Assembly: GCF_000518485.1 (NCBI RefSeq)
Contig: NZ_JADR01000006.1
Location: forward strand, 62,001-126,000
DNA from: Olleya marilimosa CAM030
GTDB lineage: Bacteria; Bacteroidota; Bacteroidia; Flavobacteriales; Flavobacteriaceae
Direction of reading: 5' to 3'
Length of the DNA stretch: 64,000 nucleotides
The notes below the pieces were generated by a model that saw nothing but the letters and a program-made list of their open reading frames with translations, had not been told where the DNA came from and did no database searches. Of the stretch, positions 7,794 to 18,110 are shown piece by piece (positions within the stretch are counted from its first letter, which is position 1; each line of letters begins with the position of its first letter). Position numbers and translations under genes: made by a program.

Positions 7794-10205
7794 TTATCTT
7801 AATTTAGGAAAATTAGCAGGATTAGATTCATGCATTACAGCATAAACAGCTTCAAATACATCTTCAGTTGATGGTTTAGAGAAGTAGTCTCCATCTGTAC
7901 CATAAGCAGGTCTATGTGGTTTAGCAGCTAATGTTTTAGGTTGACTGTCTAAATATTTAAAGGCATTTTGCGTGTTAATTACCTGATCTAATATATATGC
8001 AGATGCTCCACCAGGAACGTCTTCATCAATAACCATTAATCGGTTTGTCTTTTTAATACTATTTACAATGTCATGATTGATGTCAAAAGGTAATAAAGAT
8101 TGAATGTCAATAATTTCTGCATCAATACCAACTTCAGCTAACTCTTTGGCAGCTTGTTGTACTATTCTTAAAGTTGATCCATAAGATACTAAAGTAATAT
8201 CTGCACCTTCTTTTATAGTTTCTACAACTCCAATTGGTGTAGTAAACTCACCTATATTAGAAGGTAATTTTTCTTTTAATCTATAACCGTTAAGACACTC
8301 AACAATTAAAGCAGGCTCATCACTTTTTAAAAGGGTGTTGTAAAAACCTGCAGCCTTAGTCATATCTCTAGGGACTAACACATGTATACCTCTAACTAGG
8401 TTTAAAACGCCTCCCATTTGAGATCCAGAGTGCCATATACCTTCTAGTCTGTGTCCACGAGTACGAATAATTAGTGGTGCTTTTTGACGACCTTTAGTCC
8501 TATAACGTAAAGTTGCTAAATCATCACTAATAATTTGTAAAGCGTATAAGATATAATCTAAATATTGGATTTCGGCAATTGGACGTAAGCCACGCATAGC
8601 CATACCAATACCTTGACCTAAAATGGTTGCTTCTCTAATACCAACATCAGCAACACGTAACTCGCCATATTTTTCTTGTAAACCTTCTAAACCTTGGTTA
8701 ACATCTCCAATGTTTCCTGCGTCTTCACCAAAGACTAGAGTTTCTGGATATTTATTAAAGATGGTATCAAAATTTTCTCTTAATACTACACGACCATCTA
8801 CATCTTCAGCATTGGCGTCATAACTAGGTTTAATTTCTTTAATATGAATGGCAGATGACGAGCTCTCGTTATATAAATCAGAGCTATATAATGGCTGTAC
8901 TTTAGTGAAAAAAGTGTCAATCCATTGTAATAATTGTTGTTTTTCTGCAGAGTTTTCAGAAATCACATAACGTAGTGCTTTTCTTGCAGCTGAAACAGCG
9001 TCTTTTCTATTTGGTTCTCCAATAGCTTTAAGATCGTTAACTATTTTTTCAATAAAAACTTTGTTAGCGCTAGATTTTGCAACATTTGATAGTAGGTTTA
9101 CTAACTCTTCTTTTTCAGCTAAAGCAGGTTTTAGGTAATTGTTCCAAGCTGCTTTTTTAGCTTCTCTAACTTGCTTTTTTATATTTTTTTCAATGGTTTG
9201 TAGTTCTTCGTCAGTAGCAATACTGTTTTCGATTAACCACTCGCGCATTTTTAGGTTACAATCATTTTTAGCTTCCCAGTTTAAACGGTCTTTGTCCTTG
9301 TAACGCTCATGCGATCCAGACGTTGAGTGACCTTGAGGTTGTGTCAACTCATTAACATGTATTAAAACTGGTACATGCTCTTCTCTTGCTATTTTTGCAG
9401 CCTCTTCATAAGTTGCTATTAGATTAGCATAATCCCAACCTTTAACTCTTAGGATTTCGTAACCATTATTATCTTTATCACGTTGAAATCCTTTTAAGAT
9501 TTCAGAGATGTTTTCTTTAGTTGTTTGGTGTCTTGCATGTACAGAGATTCCGTATTCATCATCCCAAACGCTAATTACCATTGGCACTTGTAAAACACCA
9601 GCAGCATTGATGGTTTCAAAAAACAAACCTTCACTTGTACTTGCGTTTCCTATTGTTCCCCAAGCTATTTCATTTCCATTAACAGAAAAATTGGTGGTAT
9701 CAATACCTTTTACATTTCTGTAAATTTTTGATGCTTGTGCTAAACCTAATAATCTAGGCATTTGTCCTGCTGTAGGAGAGATGTCTGAACTTGAGTTTTT
9801 TTGTTTTGTTAGATTTTTCCAGTTTCCGTTTTCATCTACACTATGCGTTGCAAAGTGTCCACCCATTTGTCTACCTGCAGACATTGGTTCTTGAGATAAA
9901 TCTGTATTGGCATATAATCCAGCAAAAAATTGCTCTATTGTTAGCTCTCCAATAGCCATCATAAAGGTTTGGTCACGATAGTAACCTGATCTAAAATCTC
10001 CATTTTGGAAAGCTTTAGCCATAGCTAATTGAGGGACTTCTTTACCGTCACCAAATATTCCAAACTTAGCTTTTCCGGTTAACACTTCTCGACGTCCTAG
10101 TAAGCTACATTCACGACTGGTTACAGCAATGTGGTAATCTTTAAGAACTTCAGTTTTAAAATCTTCAAAAGACAAGTCTTTTTTATTGTTAACTTTTGTT
10201 TGCAT
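7794..10205 (-). CDS. fused alpha/beta E1 of a 2-oxoacid dehydrogenase (branched-chain type)
   Basis: An 803-residue thiamine-diphosphate enzyme joining E1-alpha (about 1-430) and E1-beta (about 480-803). The alpha half has the diphosphate-binding region GTIGNASTSEGLFFETINAA. The beta half has LVFGEDAGNIGDVNQG, the subunit-contact stretch ADVGIREATILGQGIGMA and RGHRLEGIWHSGSQMGG. It would decarboxylate 2-oxoacids and pass the acyl group to lipoyl-E2; the closest named role is 2-oxoisovalerate dehydrogenase. No E2 or E3 gene is nearby. The ATG at 10205 is preferred over the 19-codon-longer frame because the longer start overlaps the promoter at 10226-10257. Confidence 0.85.
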   Translation of the reverse strand: MQTKVNNKKDLSFEDFKTEVLKDYHIAVTSRECSLLGRREVLTGKAKFGIFGDGKEVPQLAMAKAFQNGDFRSGYYRDQTFMMAIGELTIEQFFAGLYANTDLSQEPMSAGRQMGGHFATHSVDENGNWKNLTKQKNSSSDISPTAGQMPRLLGLAQASKIYRNVKGIDTTNFSVNGNEIAWGTIGNASTSEGLFFETINAAGVLQVPMVISVWDDEYGISVHARHQTTKENISEILKGFQRDKDNNGYEILRVKGWDYANLIATYEEAAKIAREEHVPVLIHVNELTQPQGHSTSGSHERYKDKDRLNWEAKNDCNLKMREWLIENSIATDEELQTIEKNIKKQVREAKKAAWNNYLKPALAEKEELVNLLSNVAKSSANKVFIEKIVNDLKAIGEPNRKDAVSAARKALRYVISENSAEKQQLLQWIDTFFTKVQPLYSSDLYNESSSSAIHIKEIKPSYDANAEDVDGRVVLRENFDTIFNKYPETLVFGEDAGNIGDVNQGLEGLQEKYGELRVADVGIREATILGQGIGMAMRGLRPIAEIQYLDYILYALQIISDDLATLRYRTKGRQKAPLIIRTRGHRLEGIWHSGSQMGGVLNLVRGIHVLVPRDMTKAAGFYNTLLKSDEPALIVECLNGYRLKEKLPSNIGEFTTPIGVVETIKEGADITLVSYGSTLRIVQQAAKELAEVGIDAEIIDIQSLLPFDINHDIVNSIKKTNRLMVIDEDVPGGASAYILDQVINTQNAFKYLDSQPKTLAAKPHRPAYGTDGDYFSKPSTEDVFEAVYAVMHESNPANFPKLR

Positions 10206-10225
10206 GTGTAAGGAATTATTTGAAA

Positions 10226-10257
10226 CAAATTTAATCAAAATTTGTCGGTTTAGCAAT
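10226..10257 (-). promoter_or_regulatory. predicted promoter of the E1 gene
   Basis: On the minus strand a -33 ATTG (10257-10254) and a -7 TAAATTTG (10233-10226) are 20 bases apart, which fits the Bacteroidota sigma factor pattern. The transcript would begin some 15-20 bases before the ATG at 10205. Confidence 0.5.
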
Positions 10258-10291
10258 ATCAAAAAATCTTAAAATAATGTGAATTATTCAA

Positions 10292-10318
10292 TAATTAAGC
10301 CTTAATTAGGCTTAATTA
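10292..10318. repeat. inverted repeat between the barrel gene and the E1 gene
   Basis: TAATTAAGCC (10292-10301) pairs with GGCTTAATTA (10309-10318). It lies past the stop of the minus-strand barrel gene. No T run follows on the minus strand, so it is a weak terminator at best; it may stabilise a 3' end. Confidence 0.4.
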
Positions 10319-10358
10319 ATAAATTAATCGCAAAAAAAAGGAATCTGCTAAGAATTTA

Positions 10359-13187
10359 TTAATACCAACGTCTAGTAAATAGACCTAATAAGGTTTTAGG
10401 AGAAAGGGTAACTATAAACCTGATTTTTTCGTCATAATTTGGTTGTGCAATTTCCCAACCTAAATTAGAGTAAATAGGGAAGTATAACTCAAAATAATCT
10501 TCAACTAGATTTAATCTTATACCAGAATCGTAAACAAATTCTGGGCTAAAGTTTTGATTTTTAATAACTCCTGCATCACCATAAAACATAATATACCTCC
10601 AAAGCGTTGCACTAGTGTTAATGGTTGTCATCCATTGATTAGCAAAAGGTTGAGATAGTTTAGATTTAAAACCTCCTTCTGCAATTATAATTTGTTGGCT
10701 TAAAACACCTGTTTGTTCGCTTCGACCTAAGTAATTGTAATCAAATAAATAATCTGTTGGTCTGTCTAAAGCAAAACTAAAAAAGTCAGAATCTTGATAC
10801 GTGTCATTGTATAAAAACAAACCAGAAAAGACCCTTAAATTAAACTGTTTGTTATGTTCGTTTAAGTTTCTAAACTCTAAAGTTGCCGATATTTTACCAA
10901 AGTTTTTAGCAAACTGTACATCTGTAAATAATGACGCGTAGTCTTTTAAATTGTTGTCAACCACTCCATATTTAGCATTAAATACTGAGTATTTAGGCTC
11001 TCCATCTGTTTCAAATTCACCTGTTGGGTCAACTTCTCTATTAATATTAATGTATCTAAAAGATAAAAACTCACGTTTATTATCTCTTAAGTCTTTATGA
11101 TTTCTAAAGTTATAATCAATAAAAGGTGTAAATGAAGTATAGCTTAGGTTTGGAGCGTAATTGTAATAATTACCAGACAATCCATAACGTGTCCTGAAAT
11201 TATCTGTCCCTTCAGGACGTGCATTGTATATTAATGATGCACTACCAACAACTTGATTACTCTTAAATCCATATTTAGGGCTTAATTTGTATAAAAAACG
11301 TTTACTAAGTAAGGTCTTATTATATAATTTTAAGCCTGGAGATAAGCCATCATAAAAATTATATTCAAACTCTGGCATAAAAAAGACTTGATTATAATTT
11401 GGGTCTTCAATGTCCTTAAATAATCTAAATTGCAAAGGTTTATTGGTTAGAAAAAAGCCATTTAATTTTTTATAGTTGTTACGTTGGTTAAATTCTGGTA
11501 TGACGTTATCGTAATTTAAAGCCAATTGATCAACGTTAGTATTGGCTATTGTAATGGTTTTATTTCCGTTAAAACCTTCTATCCATTGTTTAGAAGTAAT
11601 GCTATCGTTTTGTAAAGTAAACAGCGATATAGGCATGGTGTTATCTCTAAGATTTTTAAGTGTAATCTTAATAGAATCTTCTGATTTTTTAATTTTTTTA
11701 ATTTTAAAATCTATCTTTTTGCTAGTGCTAACGTAGTCTTCAAAAAACCAATCTATATTTTTAGAAGTTTTAGACCTTAATATAGTTTCAAAATCCTTTG
11801 GTGTTATTCGTTTTAATTTAGTTTGTTTAACAAAATCACTTAATGTTTTGCTGACAATAGTATCTCCGATATAATCATCTAAATAATTAAGTCCAATAGC
11901 AGCTTTATACTTGTTAGAAATATTTTTGTTGAATTTTAATAACGAATCCTTAGCCATGCCAATAGGTTGGTCAATATTGGTACGTGCCATGTGCATATAT
12001 AAAAACGAATATTGATCGTTAAAATTAAGATCTGCAGCATGAAAGGCTCTAACTCCCCAAACATTTGCTAGTTTACCTAATATTTTTTGGTCTGGATAAA
12101 AGTTTTCGACGTATTTCATTAAATAATATATGTGTATACCATCTAACAACCATTGCTCTTCTCTTGGATTTATTAATAACGTGTTTTCTAAATAAACCTT
12201 TAAAGTGGTTTTAAGTAATTTAAGTTCGTATTGAAAAGTATCCTCAAAAGGTCTAATAAAATCTGGAAGTAGATTTAGTCCGTAAATAGGGTCTTTTTTG
12301 TAATCTATCCACGTTAGCAATACTTTTTCATGAGGATAATCACCTAAATTATTAGTTATAAATTGGGCAACACGGTCTGTTGCAATAGCAACTTCAGCAG
12401 GTTCTAAATTTTCAGTATCAATATTAGATTGGATATTAAAAAAGTCGGTTTCAACAGTATAGTAATCGTTTAGTTTTACTAAAGAAAACTTAGAATTAAT
12501 CCTATCTTTCCCTTTAAAAACAGTAGTTGTGGTATCACCAATTTCATTTTTAAAAATATTTAATTCACTAATAGGCGTAAATTTATTAGGGTAAGTTACT
12601 TTTAGGGTTAAATCTGCTGGCTCTACAAATAAGTCTTCCAAATCTTTATTGCTGTAATAATGCCACGATCCATCAAACACAGCAGGAGTAATGTACCAAA
12701 ACCTAAGATTATAGTCTCCAGAATCTGTAACACCATACCTAGTAAATTTATTATTGGGTATTTGAACTATGTATGTTAGCGTTAAATTATAAGATTGATT
12801 GGGCTGTAAAGGTGTGTTAAGCGCTACCTTAATTACATCTGGATGCTTAATTAAACGTTCAAAAAAAGTCGTTTGATTAGATTGTTTGATGCTTGTTATG
12901 GCAGTATAACCACGATCTTCATTATTTGCAAAATGAAATGTAGTTTTAAACTCGTCTGCAAAACGCTCAGCAAGTGGTGTTGTTTTTGAAGAATAACTAT
13001 GACTCCAATCATTTAAATAAATGGTATCCAAAACCGTGTTACTTTTATTTTGATATTGGATAGTTTGGGTAATATTTATACTGTTTTTTTGAGTGTCAAA
13101 AATGGCATCAATATCAATAATATTTTGGCTTAAAGCCGAAATGCTACTTAATAAAAAACAAATAAAAATATAATAGTTTAGCTTCAA
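10359..13187 (-). CDS. outer-membrane beta-barrel protein with degenerate peptidase-M1-like domain
   Basis: A 942-residue protein with a signal peptide (cleavage near ALSQ, residue 21). Residues about 20-480 follow the M1 aminopeptidase layout, and about 560-942 consist of amphipathic strands ending in FTRRWY, typical of an outer-membrane barrel. The M1 zinc motif HExxH is absent: the region where it is expected reads YLENTLLINPREEQWLLDGI, with Asp near residue 349 where active enzymes have the Glu ligand. Catalysis is unlikely, so a binding or surface role is more plausible. Its ATG overlaps the stop of the upstream nuclease-fold gene by four bases, so they are translationally coupled. Confidence 0.75.
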   Translation of the reverse strand: MKLNYYIFICFLLSSISALSQNIIDIDAIFDTQKNSINITQTIQYQNKSNTVLDTIYLNDWSHSYSSKTTPLAERFADEFKTTFHFANNEDRGYTAITSIKQSNQTTFFERLIKHPDVIKVALNTPLQPNQSYNLTLTYIVQIPNNKFTRYGVTDSGDYNLRFWYITPAVFDGSWHYYSNKDLEDLFVEPADLTLKVTYPNKFTPISELNIFKNEIGDTTTTVFKGKDRINSKFSLVKLNDYYTVETDFFNIQSNIDTENLEPAEVAIATDRVAQFITNNLGDYPHEKVLLTWIDYKKDPIYGLNLLPDFIRPFEDTFQYELKLLKTTLKVYLENTLLINPREEQWLLDGIHIYYLMKYVENFYPDQKILGKLANVWGVRAFHAADLNFNDQYSFLYMHMARTNIDQPIGMAKDSLLKFNKNISNKYKAAIGLNYLDDYIGDTIVSKTLSDFVKQTKLKRITPKDFETILRSKTSKNIDWFFEDYVSTSKKIDFKIKKIKKSEDSIKITLKNLRDNTMPISLFTLQNDSITSKQWIEGFNGNKTITIANTNVDQLALNYDNVIPEFNQRNNYKKLNGFFLTNKPLQFRLFKDIEDPNYNQVFFMPEFEYNFYDGLSPGLKLYNKTLLSKRFLYKLSPKYGFKSNQVVGSASLIYNARPEGTDNFRTRYGLSGNYYNYAPNLSYTSFTPFIDYNFRNHKDLRDNKREFLSFRYININREVDPTGEFETDGEPKYSVFNAKYGVVDNNLKDYASLFTDVQFAKNFGKISATLEFRNLNEHNKQFNLRVFSGLFLYNDTYQDSDFFSFALDRPTDYLFDYNYLGRSEQTGVLSQQIIIAEGGFKSKLSQPFANQWMTTINTSATLWRYIMFYGDAGVIKNQNFSPEFVYDSGIRLNLVEDYFELYFPIYSNLGWEIAQPNYDEKIRFIVTLSPKTLLGLFTRRWY

Positions 13188-14449
13188 TTGACTTTTATAA
13201 ACTTTAAAGGTTGAACGTTAATATTGCTAAGTGAAATGTAATATATTCCGTTTGATAAATACGAAATATCAACGTTAATAGTTTTGTCTTTTATAAAAAT
13301 TGTTTTCACGACCTGACCTAAAGTATTGTAAATCTTTAAGTTATTATTTTCGTGTAAAGCTGTGTTAATTTTTAATTTAAGTAAACTTGTTACCATATTA
13401 GTGCCAATAATCTCAAAAACTGGTTGTTTTAATGTAATCTCAGGTACATTTAAAAAGTTTTGATTGGTTTCTATATTTAAAGTAACGGGAAGGTGGTCAC
13501 TAAAATTGTGTAGTGATTCTCTGATACTTTCAGAGAATAAAGGACCAGCACAATCAGGACTATTAATAGCTACATTCCAACAATTTTCATTGTTATTGTT
13601 GCCAAACACTTGGTAACTACCAGGTGTATACTGTAACTCTGGATTATTAACCATTGAGGTGCTTGTTAGTATAAAATCAAATCTGTCGTCAATACCTCCT
13701 GTTGTACCACCTAAACCAGTTGCTGTTCTGGTAGACTGTGTAAAAACATCAACATAAGTTTGGTTGTTATGCCAACTACCCATCCTATTAGCTGGATCTA
13801 TAAAAGTAATGTTGTTTGAAGGATTAATAAACTCTTGAAAAGCAGGCTCTGAATTAGTGTACACATTAAAATCTCCTGCTAACAAAAAATAGTCAGTGCT
13901 TAAAAAAGTAGAAAGATAGGACGTTAAGTCCTGTGCCATTTGTAGACGTAATTGTTGGTTTTCAGTACCACTTGATGCTTTTAAGTGACAGACAATAACG
14001 TTTAAATATATTGGGTCAGTGTCCTGATTAAGTGTGTTTAATTTTAATTGATAATGGTTAAAGTCTCTATAAATTGTAGTTACTTGATTTTGTCCTTCTA
14101 AACTAAATTTTGTGCTATCAAAATAGATTAAGTTTTGCAAGTCGTTTTGGTCTCCTAAGTTATTATCGCTTGAGTTAAGTGTAAAGTTTGCCATTTGATA
14201 ATTAACATTAATGCTTTGTTGCATCATGTTTAAAATAGCATTTGCTCCAGAGCTGTTATTAAGCTCGCAAACCATAAAAAGGTCTGGTTGGTAATTGGAT
14301 AATATAATGTCTAGCTCATCTAGACGATCACTAGCAGGTTCTTGTAGTGGAAAATTTAATAAATTATAAAACATAGTTTTAAAGGTGTCTTGTGCATAGA
14401 CACCTGAAAAACTAAGTAATATTAATGCGTATAAAATTTTCTTTATCAT
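13184..14449 (-). CDS. secreted endonuclease/exonuclease/phosphatase-fold protein with T9SS sorting tail
   Basis: A 421-residue protein with an N-terminal signal (cleavage after GVYAQ). The catalytic domain is of the DNase I-like EEP superfamily: FYNLLNFP at the start, CELNNSSG with the metal-binding Glu, HLKASSG, AGDFNVY, and NFSDHLPV with the catalytic Asp-His near the end. A C-terminal module of about 75 residues has the type IX secretion pattern (IYNTLGQVVK, LSNGIYYI, KFIKVN). The protein should be exported to the cell surface or medium, where it may cleave nucleic acids or phosphodiesters. It overlaps the barrel gene and follows the LOG gene by eight bases, forming an operon. Confidence 0.85.
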   Translation of the reverse strand: MIKKILYALILLSFSGVYAQDTFKTMFYNLLNFPLQEPASDRLDELDIILSNYQPDLFMVCELNNSSGANAILNMMQQSINVNYQMANFTLNSSDNNLGDQNDLQNLIYFDSTKFSLEGQNQVTTIYRDFNHYQLKLNTLNQDTDPIYLNVIVCHLKASSGTENQQLRLQMAQDLTSYLSTFLSTDYFLLAGDFNVYTNSEPAFQEFINPSNNITFIDPANRMGSWHNNQTYVDVFTQSTRTATGLGGTTGGIDDRFDFILTSTSMVNNPELQYTPGSYQVFGNNNNENCWNVAINSPDCAGPLFSESIRESLHNFSDHLPVTLNIETNQNFLNVPEITLKQPVFEIIGTNMVTSLLKLKINTALHENNNLKIYNTLGQVVKTIFIKDKTINVDISYLSNGIYYISLSNINVQPLKFIKVN

Positions 14450-14457
14450 TAAATGTT

Positions 14458-15147
14458 TTAGAAATTAGGGCTTAATCCATAATCTTTGTAGAAGCTATCT
14501 AAAATATCTACAACTTCTTCTGCTGTATCTACTAAATGTATTAAATCTAAGTCACCTTCGCTAATATTTGCGAAACTATCTAAAAGTGTTGTTTTAACCC
14601 ATCCCATTAAACCTTCCCAAAAGTCAGTACCTACAAGTATAATTGGGAATTTTTCGATTTTATTAGTTTGTATTAAAGTTATCGCTTCAAATAATTCGTC
14701 TAAGGTTCCAAATCCTCCTGGCATCACGACAAAACCTTGGCTATATTTTACAAACATTACTTTTCTAACAAAAAAGTAGTCAAAATTGATGTTCTTGTCA
14801 GAATCTATATATGGATTATCGTGTTGTTCAAAAGGTAATTCTATGTTTAAACCAACAGATGTACCTCCTGCTAAATGGGCACCTTTATTACCAGCTTCCA
14901 TAATACCAGGTCCACCACCTGTAATAACACCATAACCAGCATCAACAATTTTTGACGCAACATTTTCTGCTAACTTATAATACTTGTGGTCTGGTTTAGT
15001 ACGTGCAGAACCAAAAATTGAAACAGAAGGTCCTATGGCACTCATCTTTTCAAATCCATTAACAAATTCTCCCATGATTTTAAAAATCGCCCAAGAATCA
15101 TTTGTTTTTTTCTCATTCCAACCTTTTGGATGTTTTTCTTCTCTCAT
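14458..15147 (-). CDS. LOG family protein (nucleoside 5'-monophosphate phosphoribohydrolase type)
   Basis: A 229-residue Rossmann-fold protein with GGGPGIMEAGNKGA (about 77-90) and the family signature PGGFGTLDE. LOG proteins release a free base from (cytokinin) nucleoside monophosphates, and bacterial members were often mislabelled as lysine decarboxylases. The physiological nucleotide substrate here is unknown. It lies 56 bases after uvrA and eight bases before the secreted nuclease-fold gene on the same strand. Confidence 0.87.
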   Translation of the reverse strand: MREEKHPKGWNEKKTNDSWAIFKIMGEFVNGFEKMSAIGPSVSIFGSARTKPDHKYYKLAENVASKIVDAGYGVITGGGPGIMEAGNKGAHLAGGTSVGLNIELPFEQHDNPYIDSDKNINFDYFFVRKVMFVKYSQGFVVMPGGFGTLDELFEAITLIQTNKIEKFPIILVGTDFWEGLMGWVKTTLLDSFANISEGDLDLIHLVDTAEEVVDILDSFYKDYGLSPNF

Positions 15148-15203
15148 TATATAACTGTTTATTTTCTATTAATTATTTATTGTAAAAGTAACCATTGGGA
15201 TTA

Positions 15204-18035
15204 CTATTTTAATTCTTTCTTTAAAAATTTAGCTGTATAGCTTTTTTTATGTTTTGCAACCACTTCTGGAGTGCCTTCTACGACGACTTGTCCACCACCT
15301 TTACCACCTTCGTAACCAATATCAATTATATGATCTACGGTTTTGATGACATCTAAATTATGTTCTATAATTAAGACAGTGTTTCCTTTATTTGCTAATT
15401 TATTTAAAACAATCATTAACACTCTAATGTCTTCAAAATGTAAGCCTGTAGTGGGTTCGTCTAAAATATAAAAGGTATTACCAGTATCACGTTTACTTAA
15501 CTCGGTTGCTAATTTTATACGCTGAGCTTCTCCACCGGAAAGTGTTGTGCTTTGTTGTCCTAAGGTAATGTAACCTAATCCAACATCTTTAATTGTTTTT
15601 AGTTTTTTATGAATTTTAGGAATGTTTTCAAAAAAGTCAACACCTTCGTTTATAGTCATGTCTAAAACATCACTAATACTTTTTCCTTTATATCTAATCT
15701 CTAATGTTTCGCGATTAAAACGTTTACCTTGACAGGTTTCACATTCTACATACACATCAGGTAAAAAATTCATTTCAATAACACGCAAACCACCACCTTT
15801 ACAGGTTTCGCAACGTCCTCCAGCAACATTAAAACTGAATCGTCCAGGTTTATAACCACGTATCATGGCTTCTGGTATTTTAGCAAAAAGGCTACGGATT
15901 TCGTCAAAAGTTTTGGTGTAAGTTGCAGGATTACTTCTTGGTGTACGACCAATAGGAGACTGATTAATGTCTATAACCTTATCTATATGCTCTAAACCTT
16001 TAATGCTTTTATATGGCATTGGTTTTTTAACACCATTAAAGTAGTGTGCGTTTAAAATAGGGTAGAGTGTCTCGTTAATTAATGTAGATTTTCCGCTACC
16101 AGAGACACCTGTAACACCAATCATTTTACCTAAAGGAAATTTTACAGACACATTTTTTAGATTATTACCTGTACAGCCTTTAAGCTCTAGGAAGTGACCA
16201 TTACCTTCGCGTCGTTTTTTAGGTATTTCGATTTCTCTTTTACCATTCAAATATTCTGCAGTAAGTGTTTTTTCTTTTAATAACTGTTTGGGTGTCCCTT
16301 GACTAATAATTTCTCCTCCATGTTTACCAGCTCTAGGTCCAATATCAATAACATGATCTGCACGTTCTATCATATCCTTATCATGTTCTACCACAATAAC
16401 AGAGTTACCAATGTCACGCAAAGACACAAGGCTATTAATTAATTTTTCGTTATCACGTTGATGTAGCCCAATACTAGGTTCGTCCAAAATATAAAGTACA
16501 CCAACCAATTGCGATCCAATTTGTGTGGCTAATCTAATACGTTGTGCTTCTCCACCAGATAACGATTTTGAGCTTCGGTTTAAAGACAAATAGTCCAAAC
16601 CAACGTCTAATAAAAACTGAAGCCTAGCATTAATTTCTTTTATAATTTCTTCAGCAATTTTGACTTGCTTTTTGGATAAAAATTCGGGTAATTGTTTAAA
16701 CCAAATGGCTAAATCACTAATGTCTTGATTAGCTAATTCAGCAATATTTTTACCGTTTACTTTAAAGTATAATGATTCTTTTTTTAGTCTAGCACCTTGA
16801 CAAACTGGACACTCTATTTTATCCATATAGTCTTTAGCCCAACGTTTTAAAGAGGTTGACTCAGCATTTTTGTATTGATTTTCTATAAAGTTAGCAACAC
16901 CTTCAAAGTCTATTTTATAGTCTCTAGTAATTCCTAAAGTTTTACTTTCTACCGAAAATTTTTCATTACCACCAAACATAATAATTTGTTTAGCTTCTTC
17001 TGGTATTGATTTATATGGATCGCTTAATTTAAAATTATAGCGTTCTGCAATGGTTTCAAATTGTTTAAAAATCCAGCTCTTTTTTTCTGGACCATGAGGA
17101 GCCAAAGCTCCTGTTTTTATGGATAACGTATCGTCAGGAACAATCTTTTTTTCGTTAACTTGATACAGAGTTCCGATTCCATTACAATTATCGCAAGCAC
17201 CTTTAGGCGAGTTAAATGAAAAATTGTTGGGTTCTGGATTTGGGTAAGAAACGCCAGAAGTTGGACACATTAAGCTACGACTAAAATAACGAGCCTCTTG
17301 TGTGTCTTGGTCAATAATCATTAATACATCATCACCATGGTACATGGCAGTATTAATACTTTCGGTTAAACGTTTGTCATTATCAACACCATCATCAATT
17401 TTAAGTCTATCAATTACAATCTCAATATCGTGGTTTTTGTAACGATCCAACTTCATACCTTTAACCAAATCCTTGATTTCGCCATCAGTACGTACTTTTA
17501 CAAAGCCTTGTTTAGCAATTTGCTCAAATAACTCGCGATAGTGTCCTTTTCTAGAACGTACTACAGGAGCTAAAATATTTATACGTTTGCCTTTATAGCT
17601 TGAGGTAATCAATTCTTTAATCTGCTCATCGCTATAGCTCACCATCTTTTCGCCAGTATTATAGCTGTAGGCATCACTACCTCTTGCATATAATAAACGT
17701 AAAAAGTCATAAATCTCTGTAATAGTACCAACGGTTGACCTTGGAGATTTACTGGTTGTTTTTTGCTCTATAGCAATTACAGGAGATAAACCATCAATTT
17801 TATCAACATCAGGACGCTCTAAACCACCTAAAAATTGTCTAGCATAAGCAGAAAATGTTTCGATATAACGACGTTGTCCTTCAGCATATATGGTGTCAAA
17901 TGCTAATGACGATTTACCACTACCAGATAAACCAGTAATAACCACTAGTTTTTCGCGAGGAATGGTCACATCAATATTTTTAAGGTTATGTGCTCTAGCA
18001 CCTTTAACCTCAATGTTTTCTTCAAAATTACTCAT
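15204..18035 (-). CDS. uvrA: excinuclease ABC subunit A
   Basis: A 943-residue UvrA, the damage-recognition ATPase of nucleotide excision repair. Both ABC modules are complete: Walker A GLSGSGKSSLAFDTI near the start and GVSGSGKSTLINET in the second half, with LSGGEAQRI signatures in both. Zinc-finger cysteine pairs CDNCNG, CPVCQG, CETCKG and CETCQG are present. The ATG at 18035 gives the normal MSNFEENIEVKGARAHNLKN start; a frame 17 codons longer is not needed. It is divergent from the 174-residue gene at 18165. Confidence 0.96.
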   Translation of the reverse strand: MSNFEENIEVKGARAHNLKNIDVTIPREKLVVITGLSGSGKSSLAFDTIYAEGQRRYIETFSAYARQFLGGLERPDVDKIDGLSPVIAIEQKTTSKSPRSTVGTITEIYDFLRLLYARGSDAYSYNTGEKMVSYSDEQIKELITSSYKGKRINILAPVVRSRKGHYRELFEQIAKQGFVKVRTDGEIKDLVKGMKLDRYKNHDIEIVIDRLKIDDGVDNDKRLTESINTAMYHGDDVLMIIDQDTQEARYFSRSLMCPTSGVSYPNPEPNNFSFNSPKGACDNCNGIGTLYQVNEKKIVPDDTLSIKTGALAPHGPEKKSWIFKQFETIAERYNFKLSDPYKSIPEEAKQIIMFGGNEKFSVESKTLGITRDYKIDFEGVANFIENQYKNAESTSLKRWAKDYMDKIECPVCQGARLKKESLYFKVNGKNIAELANQDISDLAIWFKQLPEFLSKKQVKIAEEIIKEINARLQFLLDVGLDYLSLNRSSKSLSGGEAQRIRLATQIGSQLVGVLYILDEPSIGLHQRDNEKLINSLVSLRDIGNSVIVVEHDKDMIERADHVIDIGPRAGKHGGEIISQGTPKQLLKEKTLTAEYLNGKREIEIPKKRREGNGHFLELKGCTGNNLKNVSVKFPLGKMIGVTGVSGSGKSTLINETLYPILNAHYFNGVKKPMPYKSIKGLEHIDKVIDINQSPIGRTPRSNPATYTKTFDEIRSLFAKIPEAMIRGYKPGRFSFNVAGGRCETCKGGGLRVIEMNFLPDVYVECETCQGKRFNRETLEIRYKGKSISDVLDMTINEGVDFFENIPKIHKKLKTIKDVGLGYITLGQQSTTLSGGEAQRIKLATELSKRDTGNTFYILDEPTTGLHFEDIRVLMIVLNKLANKGNTVLIIEHNLDVIKTVDHIIDIGYEGGKGGGQVVVEGTPEVVAKHKKSYTAKFLKKELK

Positions 18036-18110
18036 AGCATTTAAGTGTTTTTGTCCAGAAATAGACAAAGCTGTAAAGATACGCATTTTGTAATTCTTTT
18101 AGAAATACAG

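Noticed and set aside
7794-10205. Pyruvate dehydrogenase or transketolase assignment for the E1 fusion
   Set aside because: The two-part alpha/beta layout and motifs fit the branched-chain/2-oxoacid E1 group better than the homodimeric PDH E1 or transketolase, but exact substrate remains open.
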